Source of the DNA: Pseudonocardia oceani | Lineage (GTDB): Bacteria > Actinomycetota > Actinomycetes > Mycobacteriales > Pseudonocardiaceae | DNA length: 64,000 nucleotides | NCBI RefSeq assembly: GCF_019263585.2 | Contig: NZ_JADQDF010000001.1 | Location: 1,302,001-1,366,000, forward strand | Direction of reading: 5' to 3' | Shown: piece by piece, positions 7,733 to 16,674 of the stretch | Layout of the letters: the number at the start of each line of letters is the position of its first letter | Numbering within the stretch: the stretch's first letter is position 1 | The notes under the pieces: model-generated | The model's database searches: none | Seen by the model: the letters and a program-made list of their open reading frames with translations, nothing else | Told to the model about the DNA's origin: nothing | Program-made: the position numbers and the translations under genes

Positions 7733-9154
7733 TTACGAGGCCAGGGTGAAGGTCGCGTAGGCCACCGCGTCGACGTTCTGGTCGAGCACCGCGGTGTCGA
7801 CGTTGTCGAACGTGTCGCACGCGGCGTGGTAGCAGGGGTCGTAGGCCTCCCCCGCCGTGCCGCCGTAGCGCTCCGCCTGCTCCGGGGTCTTCACGCCCTC
7901 CGCTCCGGTGAACAACCCGCCCGCCGGGATGCCCGCGGCGATGAAGGGGCCGTAGTCGGAGCGGCCGTTGAAGTCGGTGCCCTCGTAGGCCAGGCCGCGG
8001 TCGTCGTAGAACCCCTCGAACACGTCCTCGATCGCCGCGGAGCCCTCCGGGCCGGCCGGGGCGCCGACGGCGTCGGAGTCGTCGCCGTCGTAGACGAAGC
8101 GGACGGCGTTGGGCGAGCCGACCATGTCGAAGTTGAGGTAGGCGCGGATCCGCGCGCGCTCGGGTCCGGGCAGGTTCGTCACGTAGGAGTCGGCGCCGAC
8201 CAGGCCCAGCTCCTCGGCGCCCCACCAGGCGAACCGGACCGTCCGCGCGGTCTCGGCGCCCGCCATCGCCTGCGCGACGGCGAGGACCGCGGCGCTGCCG
8301 CTGCCGTTGTCGTTGATGCCGGGGCCATCGGGCACCGAGTCGAGGTGCGCGCCGACCATGAGCACCTCGTCGCCGGTGCCGGGCTTCTCCGCGAGGACGT
8401 TGGTGGTGGTGCCGGTGCCGCTCTGCGAGGTCGTCGCGAGCGAGACGGTCGCACCGGCCAGCGCGTCGGCGAGCGCCGCCGTGGTGCCGACGACCGGCAG
8501 GTCGACCGGCTCGCCCAGGGTGGCCTGGAGGAGCCCGGAGTTCTCCGGCGTCTCCCCGGAGTTGACGACGATCGCGGCGACGGCACCGGCGTCGAGCGCG
8601 TTGGCCGCCTTGACCCCGAACGGGCACGTCCCGCGCTGCAGCAGCGCGATCTCCCCCTCCGGGAAGTCGGCGAAGTCGACCGGCTCGCAGCCGCTGGTCG
8701 ACGACCCGCGGGGCGGGACCTGCAGGTCGACGGGCACCGCGGTGCCGGTGACGTCGCCGCTGCCGGAGAACGACATCGTGGCGAAGTCGGTGCCGGCGAC
8801 GAACTCGGTGCCGCCCGCCTCCAGCGACTCGCTCTCCACCTCGAAGAACGGGAACTCGACGGCCTCGGTGGTGACGGTCAGCCCGGCCTCGCGGGCCGTG
8901 CGCGCGACGTACTCGACCGACGCGTCGTAGCCCGGCGTGCCCGACGCGCGGTTGCCGCCGTTCGCGTCGGCGACGTCCTGCAGCGCCCGCTGGTGCGCGC
9001 GCACGGCGTCGACGGTGACGCACTCCACCAGCGCCGCGTCCGCCGGGGCGGCCCCGTCGCACCCGGGGGCGCTCGACGCGGCGGTGGTGGCGACGACGGA
9101 GGCGGCGAGCCCCACGACCGTCGTGACCGCGATGGCCCAGCCTCGTACCGACAT
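7733..9154 (-). CDS. Secreted M28 family zinc aminopeptidase with PA domain
   Basis: A 473-residue exported peptidase like Streptomyces griseus aminopeptidase. The N-terminus is a signal peptide (VRGWAIAVTTVVGLAASVVA, cleaved near ASSAPG). A protease-associated domain follows (DFPEGEIALLQRGTCPFGVKA). The M28 zinc-ligand motifs are present: MVGAHLDSVPDGPGINDNGS (His, then Asp), the WWGAEELGL catalytic and ligand acids, NFDMVG, and CYHAACDTFDN (His). A Cys pair at CYHAAC probably forms a disulfide. Full length; ATG at 9154. It lies downstream of the VWA gene, 54 bp away. Confidence 0.92.
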   Translation of the reverse strand: MSVRGWAIAVTTVVGLAASVVATTAASSAPGCDGAAPADAALVECVTVDAVRAHQRALQDVADANGGNRASGTPGYDASVEYVARTAREAGLTVTTEAVEFPFFEVESESLEAGGTEFVAGTDFATMSFSGSGDVTGTAVPVDLQVPPRGSSTSGCEPVDFADFPEGEIALLQRGTCPFGVKAANALDAGAVAAIVVNSGETPENSGLLQATLGEPVDLPVVGTTAALADALAGATVSLATTSQSGTGTTTNVLAEKPGTGDEVLMVGAHLDSVPDGPGINDNGSGSAAVLAVAQAMAGAETARTVRFAWWGAEELGLVGADSYVTNLPGPERARIRAYLNFDMVGSPNAVRFVYDGDDSDAVGAPAGPEGSAAIEDVFEGFYDDRGLAYEGTDFNGRSDYGPFIAAGIPAGGLFTGAEGVKTPEQAERYGGTAGEAYDPCYHAACDTFDNVDTAVLDQNVDAVAYATFTLAS

Positions 9155-9208
9155 CCGTCAGACAGTGCCGACCCGCCCGTGGGCCGTCAAATCGGCTCGC
9201 CCGGCGGC

Positions 9209-10639
9209 TCACACGGGCAGCAGCGCCTCCACGACGTCGGCCAGCTGGGCGGCCGTGCGGCACTCGTGCATCGGGAGGACGTCGGCGTAGCGCAGGGCCG
9301 CGGAGTCGCCGCTGCCCCACTGCCGGCGGGGCTCCGGGTTCAGCCAGTGGGCGTGCCGGGCCGCGCCGGTGATGCGGCGCAGGACCGTGAGGTTGGGGTC
9401 GCGGTAGTTGGTGCGGCCGTCGCCGAGGATGAGCAGCGAGGTCTTCGACGTGATCGCCTCGCCCCAGTGCTCGGCGAAGCCGCCGAAGGAGCTGCCGTAG
9501 TCGCTGTGGCCGTCGAACGCGACGAGCTCGGCCTCGCGCAGCACCCGCTGCATGACGCCCGACAGCTCGGCCCCGGGCTCGAACAGGTGCGTGACCTCGT
9601 CGGCGCGCTCGACGAACGCGAACACCCGCACCTTCGAGAACTGCTCGCGCAGCGCCTGCACCAGCAGCAGCGTGAAGTGGCTGAACCCGGCGACCGACCC
9701 GGACACGTCGCAGAGGATCACCAGCTCGGGGCGCCCGGGACGGCGCGTGCGGTAGGCCGGGCGCATCGGCACGCCGCCGGTGGACATGGAGCGGCGCAGC
9801 GTGCGGCGCATGTCGAGCGTGCCGCGCTTGGCGTGCTTGCGGCGCACCGCGAGCCGCGACGCGAGGCGCCGCGCCAGCGGGTGCACGGTGCGGCGCAGGG
9901 CCGTGAGCTGCTCGGCGTAGGCGGAGAGGAACTCGACCTGCTCGGTCTGCTTGGGCACCGCGGTCTTCGCGACCTGGTCGCGCCCGCGCGTCTCGGCCGT
10001 CCGGCGGCGCACCTCGTCGGTGATCATCTTCCGGAACGCGGCGATCCGGTCGCGGATCTCGCGGCGCAGGACCTCGTCGGCGAAGGCGTTCTCCCCGTCC
10101 TCGCCGGACCGGAGGTCGTCCATGATCCGGGCCAGCAGCGTCTCCGGGGAGAGCATCCGCAGCGCCTGGTAGGCCGACCAGCTCGGCTGCCCGCCGGTGC
10201 CGCGGATGCCGGTGCCGGCCGCACCGGCGCTGCCCAGGGCGTCGACGACCGCGCGGGCGAGGTCCTCCAGCGCGGCGGTGTCGCCGTCGCGGAGCAGGTC
10301 GGCGAGGATGTCGCGCAGGGCGTCGATGTCGACGGGACCGCCGTCGGCGTCGTCGACGCGGGGCACCTCCACCTCGCCGACGCCCCCGCCCAGCGCGGCC
10401 GGGAAGTACAGCTCGAAGAGCGTGTCGAACACCTGGCGCTGCCCGGACCGGCGCAGGACCGCGGCCGCGAGGCCCTCGCGCAGGTGCTCGCGGTGCAGCA
10501 GGTCCAGGGCGGCGAGCACGCGGGCGGCGTCGATCGTCTCCCCCGGCCCGACGGCGACGCCGTGACGGCGCAGCGCGGCCACGAAGTCGACCAGGTGCCC
10601 GGGCATACCGTGGTCGGAGGCGATGCGCGCGGTGTCCAC
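9209..10639 (-). CDS. VWA domain protein, CoxE-like
   Basis: A protein of about 476 residues with an N-terminal helical part (HLVDFVAALRRHGVAVGPGETIDAA) and a C-terminal von Willebrand A domain with a MIDAS motif in VILCDVSGSVAGFSHF and acidic residues at DGRTNYRD. Such proteins work with MoxR AAA ATPases in metallo-complex assembly or chaperoning. In M. tuberculosis Rv2425c and Rv2426c are adjacent; here MoxR is about 5 kb away (15674-16558). Start is uncertain: GTG at 10639 or ATG at 10606, neither with a good ribosome-binding site. Confidence 0.85.
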   Translation of the reverse strand: MDTARIASDHGMPGHLVDFVAALRRHGVAVGPGETIDAARVLAALDLLHREHLREGLAAAVLRRSGQRQVFDTLFELYFPAALGGGVGEVEVPRVDDADGGPVDIDALRDILADLLRDGDTAALEDLARAVVDALGSAGAAGTGIRGTGGQPSWSAYQALRMLSPETLLARIMDDLRSGEDGENAFADEVLRREIRDRIAAFRKMITDEVRRRTAETRGRDQVAKTAVPKQTEQVEFLSAYAEQLTALRRTVHPLARRLASRLAVRRKHAKRGTLDMRRTLRRSMSTGGVPMRPAYRTRRPGRPELVILCDVSGSVAGFSHFTLLLVQALREQFSKVRVFAFVERADEVTHLFEPGAELSGVMQRVLREAELVAFDGHSDYGSSFGGFAEHWGEAITSKTSLLILGDGRTNYRDPNLTVLRRITGAARHAHWLNPEPRRQWGSGDSAALRYADVLPMHECRTAAQLADVVEALLPV

Positions 10640-10657
10640 ACCACCATCATGCGGGCA

Positions 10658-10702
10658 CCTCCACAGGATCTCCACACCGATCCCGGGACCCCTCCACAGA
10701 TC
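10658..10702 (+). promoter_or_regulatory. Two direct repeats upstream of the response regulator
   Basis: CCTCCACAGGATC (10658-10670) recurs as CCTCCACAGATC (10691-10702), start to start 33 nt, about three helical turns. They lie in the short divergent gap between the VWA gene and the two-component operon, where an OmpR-type regulator would bind direct repeats. Function is inferred from position and spacing only. Confidence 0.4.
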
Positions 10703-10710
10703 CTCACTAC

Positions 10711-10740
10711 GTTTCCCCGCATGGCGTTTCCCCGCATGGC
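10711..10740 (+). repeat. 15-nt tandem duplication carrying the response-regulator start codon
   Basis: GTTTCCCCGCATGGC occurs twice in a row (10711-10725, 10726-10740). Each copy contains an ATG, and because the unit is 15 nt both ATGs are in frame. The response regulator can thus start at 10721 or 10736, differing by five residues. Confidence 0.9.
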
Positions 10741-11413
10741 TGCACGCAGGGTCCTGGTCGTCGACGACGAACCGACGATCGCCGCATCGGTCGCCGCGCG
10801 GCTGCGGTCGGAGGGGTTCGCGGTCGAGGTGGCGCACGACGGGCCCTCGGCGATGGCCGTCTTCGAGGCCGTCGAGCCGGACCTGGTCGTCCTCGACGTC
10901 ATGCTCCCCGGGTTCGACGGCCTCGAGGTCTGCCGCCGCATCCAGTCCCGCCGGGCCGTTCCGGTGCTCATGCTCACCGCGCGCGACGCCGAGACCGACC
11001 TGCTCGTCGGGCTCGCCGTCGGTGCCGACGACTACCTGACCAAGCCGTTCTCGATCCGCGAGCTCGCCGCGCGGGTGCACGTCCTGCTGCGCCGCGTCGA
11101 CCGGGCGCAGGAGCGCGCGGAGACCCGGATCGTGCTGGGCGAGCTGGAGATCGACGTCGCGCAGCGCCGCGTCGCGCGCGCCGGGGAACCCGCGCACCTG
11201 ACGCCGCTGGAGTTCGACCTGCTCGTGCACCTGGCCGGGCGGCCGCGCACCGTCGTCACGCGCGAGGCGCTGCTGGCGAGCGTGTGGGGCTGGTCGGACG
11301 GCGCGGGCGCGCGGACCGTCGACTCCCACGTCAAGGCGCTGCGCCGCAAGCTCGGTGCCGACCTGATCCGGACCGTCCACGGTGTCGGCTACGCGTGCGA
11401 GGTCCCGGCGTGA
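10721..11413 (+). CDS. OmpR/PhoB-family response regulator
   Basis: A 230-residue two-component response regulator. The receiver domain starts VLVVDDEPTIAASVAARL; the phospho-acceptor Asp is in DLVVLDVMLPGFDGLE, the switch Thr in VLMLTARDAETD, and the Lys in DDYLTKPFSIREL. The C-terminal winged helix ends in VTREALLASVWGW and RTVDSHVKALRRKLG. It is the first gene of a regulator-kinase-membrane protein operon and overlaps the kinase by 4 nt (GTGA). A 15-nt duplication gives two possible ATGs (10721, 10736). Similar to MprA/TcrA-type regulators; target genes unknown. Confidence 0.95.
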   Translation: MAFPRMAARRVLVVDDEPTIAASVAARLRSEGFAVEVAHDGPSAMAVFEAVEPDLVVLDVMLPGFDGLEVCRRIQSRRAVPVLMLTARDAETDLLVGLAVGADDYLTKPFSIRELAARVHVLLRRVDRAQERAETRIVLGELEIDVAQRRVARAGEPAHLTPLEFDLLVHLAGRPRTVVTREALLASVWGWSDGAGARTVDSHVKALRRKLGADLIRTVHGVGYACEVPA

Positions 11414-12420
11414 TTCGGCCCCTGGACCGCGTGCGGTCGATCAAGCTCAAGATCAGCATCCTGCTGCTCGTGTCGGGCGGGGTGGGCCTGGCCTACCTCT
11501 GGCTCGAGTTCCGCTGGCAGCCGCCGGTCCCGACGACGCTGGTGACGATCGCGCTGGTGCTGCTCACCGCGCAGGTGCTGGGCAACGGGATGACGCGCCC
11601 GGTGCGCGAGATGATCGACGCCGCGCGCGCGATGGCGTCGGGCGACTACACCCGCCGGGTGCGCGCCACCTCCCGCGACGAGGTCGGCGAGCTGGCTGCG
11701 GCGTTCAACCGCATGGCCGCCGACCTCGCCGACGCCGACCAGCGGCGCCGCGAGCTGATCGCCAACGTCTCCCACGAGCTGCGCACGCCGATCGCGGCGC
11801 TGCAGGCGGTGCTGGAGAACGTCGTCGACGGGGTGGCGGAGCCCGACCCGGCCACGCTCGGCACGGCACTGGCGCAGACGCAGCGGCTGGGGCGGCTGGT
11901 CACCGAGCTGCTCGATCTCTCGCGGATCGACGCCGGCACCTACGTCCTCGACGCCCACGACACCGACCTCGAACCGCTGCTGGCCCAGGCGGTCGCGGAG
12001 GCGGAGGTCGCGGCGCGGGTGGCCGGGCGCGGCATCCGGTTCGGCGTCGACGTCGTGCCGGGCACGTCGCTGCACGCCGACCCGGAACGGCTGCACCAGG
12101 TGGTGGTCAACCTGCTCGACAACGCGGCGCGGCACGGGCCGCCCGGCAGCGAGGTGCACGTGAGCGGACGGCGCGAGGGATCCGACATCGTGATCGAGGT
12201 GCGCGACGAGGGCCCGGGGATCGCCCCGGAGGACCGGGAGCGGGTGTTCGGCCGCTTCACCCGCGGCGAGCGGGCGGTCGGCGGCGGCACGGGGCTGGGG
12301 CTGGCGATCGCGCGGTGGGTCGTCGACCTGCACGGCGGCCGGATCCAGGTCGCGCCGACGACGCCCGGGTGCCGGATCCGCGTGACCCTGCCCGTCGCCG
12401 GTGTGCGGAGCGCGGCGTGA
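11410..12420 (+). CDS. Sensor histidine kinase with minimal extracellular loop
   Basis: A 336-residue membrane kinase, partner of the preceding regulator. Two hydrophobic helices (about residues 10-33 and 36-58) are separated by only a few residues, so there is almost no extracytoplasmic sensor. Then come a HAMP domain (TRPVREMIDAARAMASGDY), the phospho-acceptor His in LIANVSHELRTPIAAL, the N box NLLDNAARHG, and the ATP-lid boxes VRDEGPGIAPED and GTGLGLAIARW. The GTG start overlaps the upstream stop; its own stop overlaps the next start. The layout suggests sensing within the membrane or through the third gene. Confidence 0.94.
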   Translation: MIRPLDRVRSIKLKISILLLVSGGVGLAYLWLEFRWQPPVPTTLVTIALVLLTAQVLGNGMTRPVREMIDAARAMASGDYTRRVRATSRDEVGELAAAFNRMAADLADADQRRRELIANVSHELRTPIAALQAVLENVVDGVAEPDPATLGTALAQTQRLGRLVTELLDLSRIDAGTYVLDAHDTDLEPLLAQAVAEAEVAARVAGRGIRFGVDVVPGTSLHADPERLHQVVVNLLDNAARHGPPGSEVHVSGRREGSDIVIEVRDEGPGIAPEDRERVFGRFTRGERAVGGGTGLGLAIARWVVDLHGGRIQVAPTTPGCRIRVTLPVAGVRSAA

Positions 12421-13868
12421 GCGCCCCCGCCGTCGACCTCGTCAAGCGGGCCCCGGAGCGGCTGCTCCCGCCGGCTCCCCCGCTGTTCCCGGCGCGCTGG
12501 CCCGGCCCGCCGCCGCCCGCGCCGCGGACGGTGCTCGCGGTGTCCGGCGTCGCGGGGCTGGGGGCGGCCGTCGCGGTGCCGGCGGGGGCGCCCGGGCTGG
12601 GCTGGGCCGTCGTCGCCGTGCTGCTGGCCGCGCTGACGTGGACGGTCCGGCGCCGCCCGCACCCCGTCGACGCGACGTGGGGGCTGCTCGCCGTCGCGCT
12701 GGCGTCGGTGGCCGCGCTCCGCGACGCCTCGTGGCTGGTGGAGCTGTGCCTGGTGGCGGCGTGCGGCGCGGGGTCGCTCGCCGTCGCGGGCCGCTCGTTC
12801 CGCGGGGTCCTCACGGGCGCGCTGGTGCTGCCGGTGGCCGCCGTACGCGGGCTGCCGTGGGCGGTGCGGGGGCTGCCGGGGCTGCGCGGCCACGTCCGGC
12901 TGCTGGTCTCGGGCGCCGTCGGGATCGCGCTCGTGGCGGTGTTCGGCGCGCTACTGACCTCGGCCGACGCGGCCTTCGCCGGCCTCGTCGACGGGCTGGT
13001 GCCCGCCTTCGACCTCGCCGGCGCCGCCCGCGGCCTGTGCCTGTTCGGACTGGGTGCGACGGGGATGGTCGGCGCGTGCTTCCTGCTCGCCGCGCCGCCC
13101 GACGCCCCCGAGCCGCGCGCGGTGCCGCCGTCGCGGCTGCGGCCCGCGGAGTGGGCGCTGCCCGTCGGACTGCTGGTGGGGCTGTTCGCGGCGTTCGTCG
13201 CGACGCAGTTCGCGACGCTGTTCGGCTCCGACGCCCACGTCCTCGCGGCCACCGGCCTCACCTACGCCGAGTACGCCCGCAGCGGCTTCTGGCAGCTCCT
13301 CGCGGTCACGGTGCTCGCGCTCGGCGTCATCGTGCTGGGGGCGCGCTGGGCGCCGCCGCGGGCCGGGCGGCGCGGGCTGCTCGCGGCGCTCGCCGTGCTC
13401 ACGCTGGTGATCGTCGCGTCGGCGCTGGGCCGGATGTGGCTCTACCAGGAGGCGTACGGCTTCACGGTGCTGCGGCTGCTCGTGCTGGCCTGCGAGCTGT
13501 GGCTGGGGCTGGGGTTCGTGCTGGTCCTGGGCTCGGTGCTGGCCCGGCGCCCGCGCCGGCCGCTGCGCGGGATGGTCGTCGCGGGGGCGGTGGCCCTGCT
13601 CGCGCTGGCGGTGCTCGACCCCGAGCGGTTCGTGGCGCAGCGCAACGTGGAGCGGTTCGCGGTGACCGGGCAGATCGACGTCGACTACCTCTCCGGGCTC
13701 TCCGCCGACGCGGTGCCCGCGCTGGCCGGGCTGCCCGAGCCCCTGCGCTCCTGCGCGCTGGGCCCGATCGCGGCGGGCACGGGGTCGGGCGACTGGCGGT
13801 CGGCGAACACGAGCCGGGCAGCGGCGCGCGACGTGCTGGCCGGCGTCACGCCGTCGCGGGGGTGCTGA
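12417..13868 (+). CDS. DUF4173/DUF4153-type polytopic membrane protein
   Basis: A 483-residue integral membrane protein with a Pro-rich cytoplasmic N-terminus and roughly ten hydrophobic helices, for example VLAVSGVAGLGAAVAVPAGA, LLVGLFAAFVATQFATLFG and LLALAVLDPERFVAQRNVERF. The motif TYAEYARSGFWQLLAVT and the C-terminal block DPERFVAQRNVERF identify the DUF4173 group. GTG start overlaps the kinase stop by 4 nt, so it is the third gene of the two-component operon. It may be the signal-sensing partner or the main target; neither is proven. Confidence 0.85.
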   Translation: MSAPAVDLVKRAPERLLPPAPPLFPARWPGPPPPAPRTVLAVSGVAGLGAAVAVPAGAPGLGWAVVAVLLAALTWTVRRRPHPVDATWGLLAVALASVAALRDASWLVELCLVAACGAGSLAVAGRSFRGVLTGALVLPVAAVRGLPWAVRGLPGLRGHVRLLVSGAVGIALVAVFGALLTSADAAFAGLVDGLVPAFDLAGAARGLCLFGLGATGMVGACFLLAAPPDAPEPRAVPPSRLRPAEWALPVGLLVGLFAAFVATQFATLFGSDAHVLAATGLTYAEYARSGFWQLLAVTVLALGVIVLGARWAPPRAGRRGLLAALAVLTLVIVASALGRMWLYQEAYGFTVLRLLVLACELWLGLGFVLVLGSVLARRPRRPLRGMVVAGAVALLALAVLDPERFVAQRNVERFAVTGQIDVDYLSGLSADAVPALAGLPEPLRSCALGPIAAGTGSGDWRSANTSRAAARDVLAGVTPSRGC

Positions 13869-13925
13869 GCGCCTCCCGGTACTGAGCCATTGAGCTCACC
13901 GTTGACCTCTGCCACACTTAGCCTC

Positions 13926-14264
13926 GTGGCACAGTATTTGACGGAGCTCGACGGCGTGCTCGTCGCGCTCGCCGACCCGACCCGGCGCGGCGTCATCCGG
14001 CGCCTCGGTCACGGGCCGAGGAGCGTGGGCGACCTCGCCGGCGAGTTCCCGATGACCCTGCCCTCGTTCATGAAGCACGTGCGCGTGCTGGAGACGAACG
14101 GCCTGATCAGCACGGTCAAGCGCGGCCGGGTGCGCACCTGTGCGCTGCGGCCCGGCCGCCTCGCCCTCGTCGACGACTGGCTCGCCGAGCAGCGCCGCAT
14201 CTGGGAGGACCGCACCGACCGGCTCGAGCACCTCCTCACCGACCCCCCGAAGGAACGACGATGA
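13926..14264 (+). CDS. ArsR-family winged-helix repressor
   Basis: A 112-residue regulator starting VAQYLTELDGVLVALADPTRR, the usual ArsR opening, with recognition region DLAGEFPMTLPSFMKHVRVLE and the wing LISTVKRGRVRTCAL. There are no Cys clusters, so it is probably not a metal sensor. It heads a three-gene overlapping operon with an AHSA1-type and a RibD-like protein, a common arrangement in actinomycetes. GTG at 13926 is chosen because it matches the family start; a GTG further upstream would add 12 unlikely residues. Confidence 0.9.
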   Translation: MAQYLTELDGVLVALADPTRRGVIRRLGHGPRSVGDLAGEFPMTLPSFMKHVRVLETNGLISTVKRGRVRTCALRPGRLALVDDWLAEQRRIWEDRTDRLEHLLTDPPKERR

Positions 14265-14737
14265 ACCCCGATCTCGACCTGACCCTGGAACGGGTCATCC
14301 GCGCCCCGCGGGACGCCGTGTGGAGCGCGTGGACCGACCCGTCCCGCCTGGAGCAGTGGTGGGTCCCGGCCCCGACGGCATGCCGCGTCGACCGCCTGGA
14401 CGTCCGGTCCGGCGGCGCGTTCGTGACGCGGATGAGCGAGGACGGGGCGCGGTTCGTCCCGCAGATCGACGCGACCTTCCTCGTCGTCGACGAGCGGGAA
14501 CGGATCGTGTTCACGAACGCGGTCGACAGCGCCTGGCGGCCCGCGGTCCCCACCCCGGTGGCCATGACGGCCGAGATCACGCTCGCCGACCACCCGGACG
14601 GCACCCGCTACCGGGTGCTCGTCCGGCATGGCGATCCCGCCGCGCGCGCCCGTCACGCCGAGCTCGGGTTCGCCGACGGCTGGGGCACGGTCACCGGTCA
14701 GCTCGCCGGGGTCGTGGAGAGCCGGGTCGAGCGGTGA
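14261..14737 (+). CDS. SRPBCC/AHSA1-domain protein
   Basis: A 158-residue protein of the AHSA1-like START/Bet v1 fold, which forms a hydrophobic ligand pocket. Family marks are LERVIRAPRDAVWSAWTDPSRLEQWW at the start, GGAFVTRMSEDGARF, and the C-terminal helix GFADGWGTVTGQLAGVVES. ATG at 14261 overlaps the ArsR stop by 4 nt. In this operon type the ligand or substrate is unknown. Confidence 0.9.
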   Translation: MNPDLDLTLERVIRAPRDAVWSAWTDPSRLEQWWVPAPTACRVDRLDVRSGGAFVTRMSEDGARFVPQIDATFLVVDERERIVFTNAVDSAWRPAVPTPVAMTAEITLADHPDGTRYRVLVRHGDPAARARHAELGFADGWGTVTGQLAGVVESRVER

Positions 14738-15360
14738 GGATCGTCCTCACGGAGTTCGTCACCCTCGACGGCGTCAGCCAGGGCCCGGGCTCGCCGACCG
14801 AGGACACCAGCGACGGCTTCACCATGGGCGGCTGGCTCGTCCCCCACCTGGACGACGCCTTCGTCCGGCGCACCTCCGAGTGGTTGGACCTCGCCGACGG
14901 CCTGTTGCTCGGGCGACGCACCTACGAGGCGTTCGCCCGGGACTGGCCACGGATCACCGACCCGGACGACCCGTTCACCGAGCGGATGAACGCGCTGCCG
15001 AAGTACGTGGTCACGAACTCCCTCACCGAGGGTTCCTGGCACCCGACGACCGTGCTCCGCGGCGATCCGGTCCGGACCGTCGGGGCGCTGCGGGCCCGTC
15101 CGGGACGGGAGCTGCAGATCCACGGGAGTGCGCGCCTGGGCCGCACCCTGCTCGCGGCCGGCCTCGTCGACGCGCTCCGGCTCGTCGTCGCGCCGACCGT
15201 CGTCGGGTCCGGGCGGCGGCTGCTCGACCACCCGGGCGGGCCCGTCGGCCTCCGGCTCGTCGGTCACGAGGTGACGGGCAACGGCCTGCTGCTGCTGGAG
15301 TACGAGGCCGCCGGTGCCGCCCCGGTGGCGGAGTACGAGGGCCTCGCGGCCTTCGTCTGA
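14734..15360 (+). CDS. RibD C-terminal/dihydrofolate-reductase-like protein
   Basis: A 208-residue protein with the NADPH-binding RibD-C fold: IVLTEFVTLDGVSQGPGS at the start, LLGRRTYEAFARDW, KYVVTNSLTEGSWH, ELQIHGSARLGRTLL, and the closing LRLVVAPTVVGSGRRLL. The family is called a dihydrofolate reductase family, but most members have unknown substrates. GTG at 14734 overlaps the AHSA1 stop by 4 nt, so the three genes are cotranslated. Unrelated to an actual riboflavin operon here. Confidence 0.9.
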   Translation: MRIVLTEFVTLDGVSQGPGSPTEDTSDGFTMGGWLVPHLDDAFVRRTSEWLDLADGLLLGRRTYEAFARDWPRITDPDDPFTERMNALPKYVVTNSLTEGSWHPTTVLRGDPVRTVGALRARPGRELQIHGSARLGRTLLAAGLVDALRLVVAPTVVGSGRRLLDHPGGPVGLRLVGHEVTGNGLLLLEYEAAGAAPVAEYEGLAAFV

Positions 15361-15441
15361 CTCCCGGACGGCGCTAGCCTGGTCGCCGAGTCCGACGCCG
15401 TGGCGGTGGTGCTCGCCCTCGCCGAGGAGCGCCAGGAGCCG

Positions 15442-15606
15442 TCACCGGCTCCCGGCGACCGCCTCCTCCGACTTGCACTCCCACGCCCCGCGCCGCTGCG
15501 CCGCCAGCTCGCGGCGGGCCGGCGCCCCCACGACGTCGATGACCGTCACGACCAGGGCCAGCAGCGCCATCAGGGCCGCGCCCACGCACATCAGCAGGAT
15601 CACCAT
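15442..15606 (-). CDS. Small single-span membrane protein (54 aa)
   Basis: A short minus-strand frame begins MVILLMCVGAALMALLALVV, one strong transmembrane helix, and ends in a charged tail rich in Arg, Glu and Lys with one Cys. Almost every third codon position is G or C, as in the surrounding real genes, which supports coding. No clear ribosome-binding site precedes the ATG at 15606. It lies 67 bp after the MoxR stop on the same strand. Function unknown. The rest of the 15361-15673 gap shows nothing else. Confidence 0.55.
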   Translation of the reverse strand: MVILLMCVGAALMALLALVVTVIDVVGAPARRELAAQRRGAWECKSEEAVAGSR

Positions 15607-15673
15607 GCGCAGAGCGTGCGCCGGTCGGGCGCTCCGGACGTCGTCCCCGGACCGGCCCGAACGTGCATTACTC

Positions 15674-16558
<885 letters not shown>

Positions 16559-16604
16559 CCTGCCTTGAGCCCCGCCGATCCGCCCAGGGCGGCCGCCATA
16601 CGTC

Positions 16605-16674
16605 ACCGCACCGCCGTCGCGGGGTCCGCACCGCTGTCCCGACGGCGGTGCGGACGACGCGACGGCGGTGCGGT
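16605..16674. repeat. Four-arm palindrome, copy 1
   Basis: Outer arms ACCGCACCGCCGTCGC (16605-16620) and GCGACGGCGGTGCGGT (16659-16674) are exact complements. Inner arms GTCCGCACCGCTGTC (16624-16638) and GACGGCGGTGCGGAC (16641-16655) pair with one mismatch. The same 12-mer core thus appears twice forward then twice reversed (A-A-A'-A'). It lies immediately downstream of the AbiEi-like gene stop (one base shared) and upstream of MoxR. A near copy is at 17627-17698. Confidence 0.9.

Noticed and set aside
7826-10720. Long plus-strand frame running into the response regulator
   Set aside because: It is antisense to the M28 and VWA genes; only the part from 10721 shows receiver and winged-helix domains.
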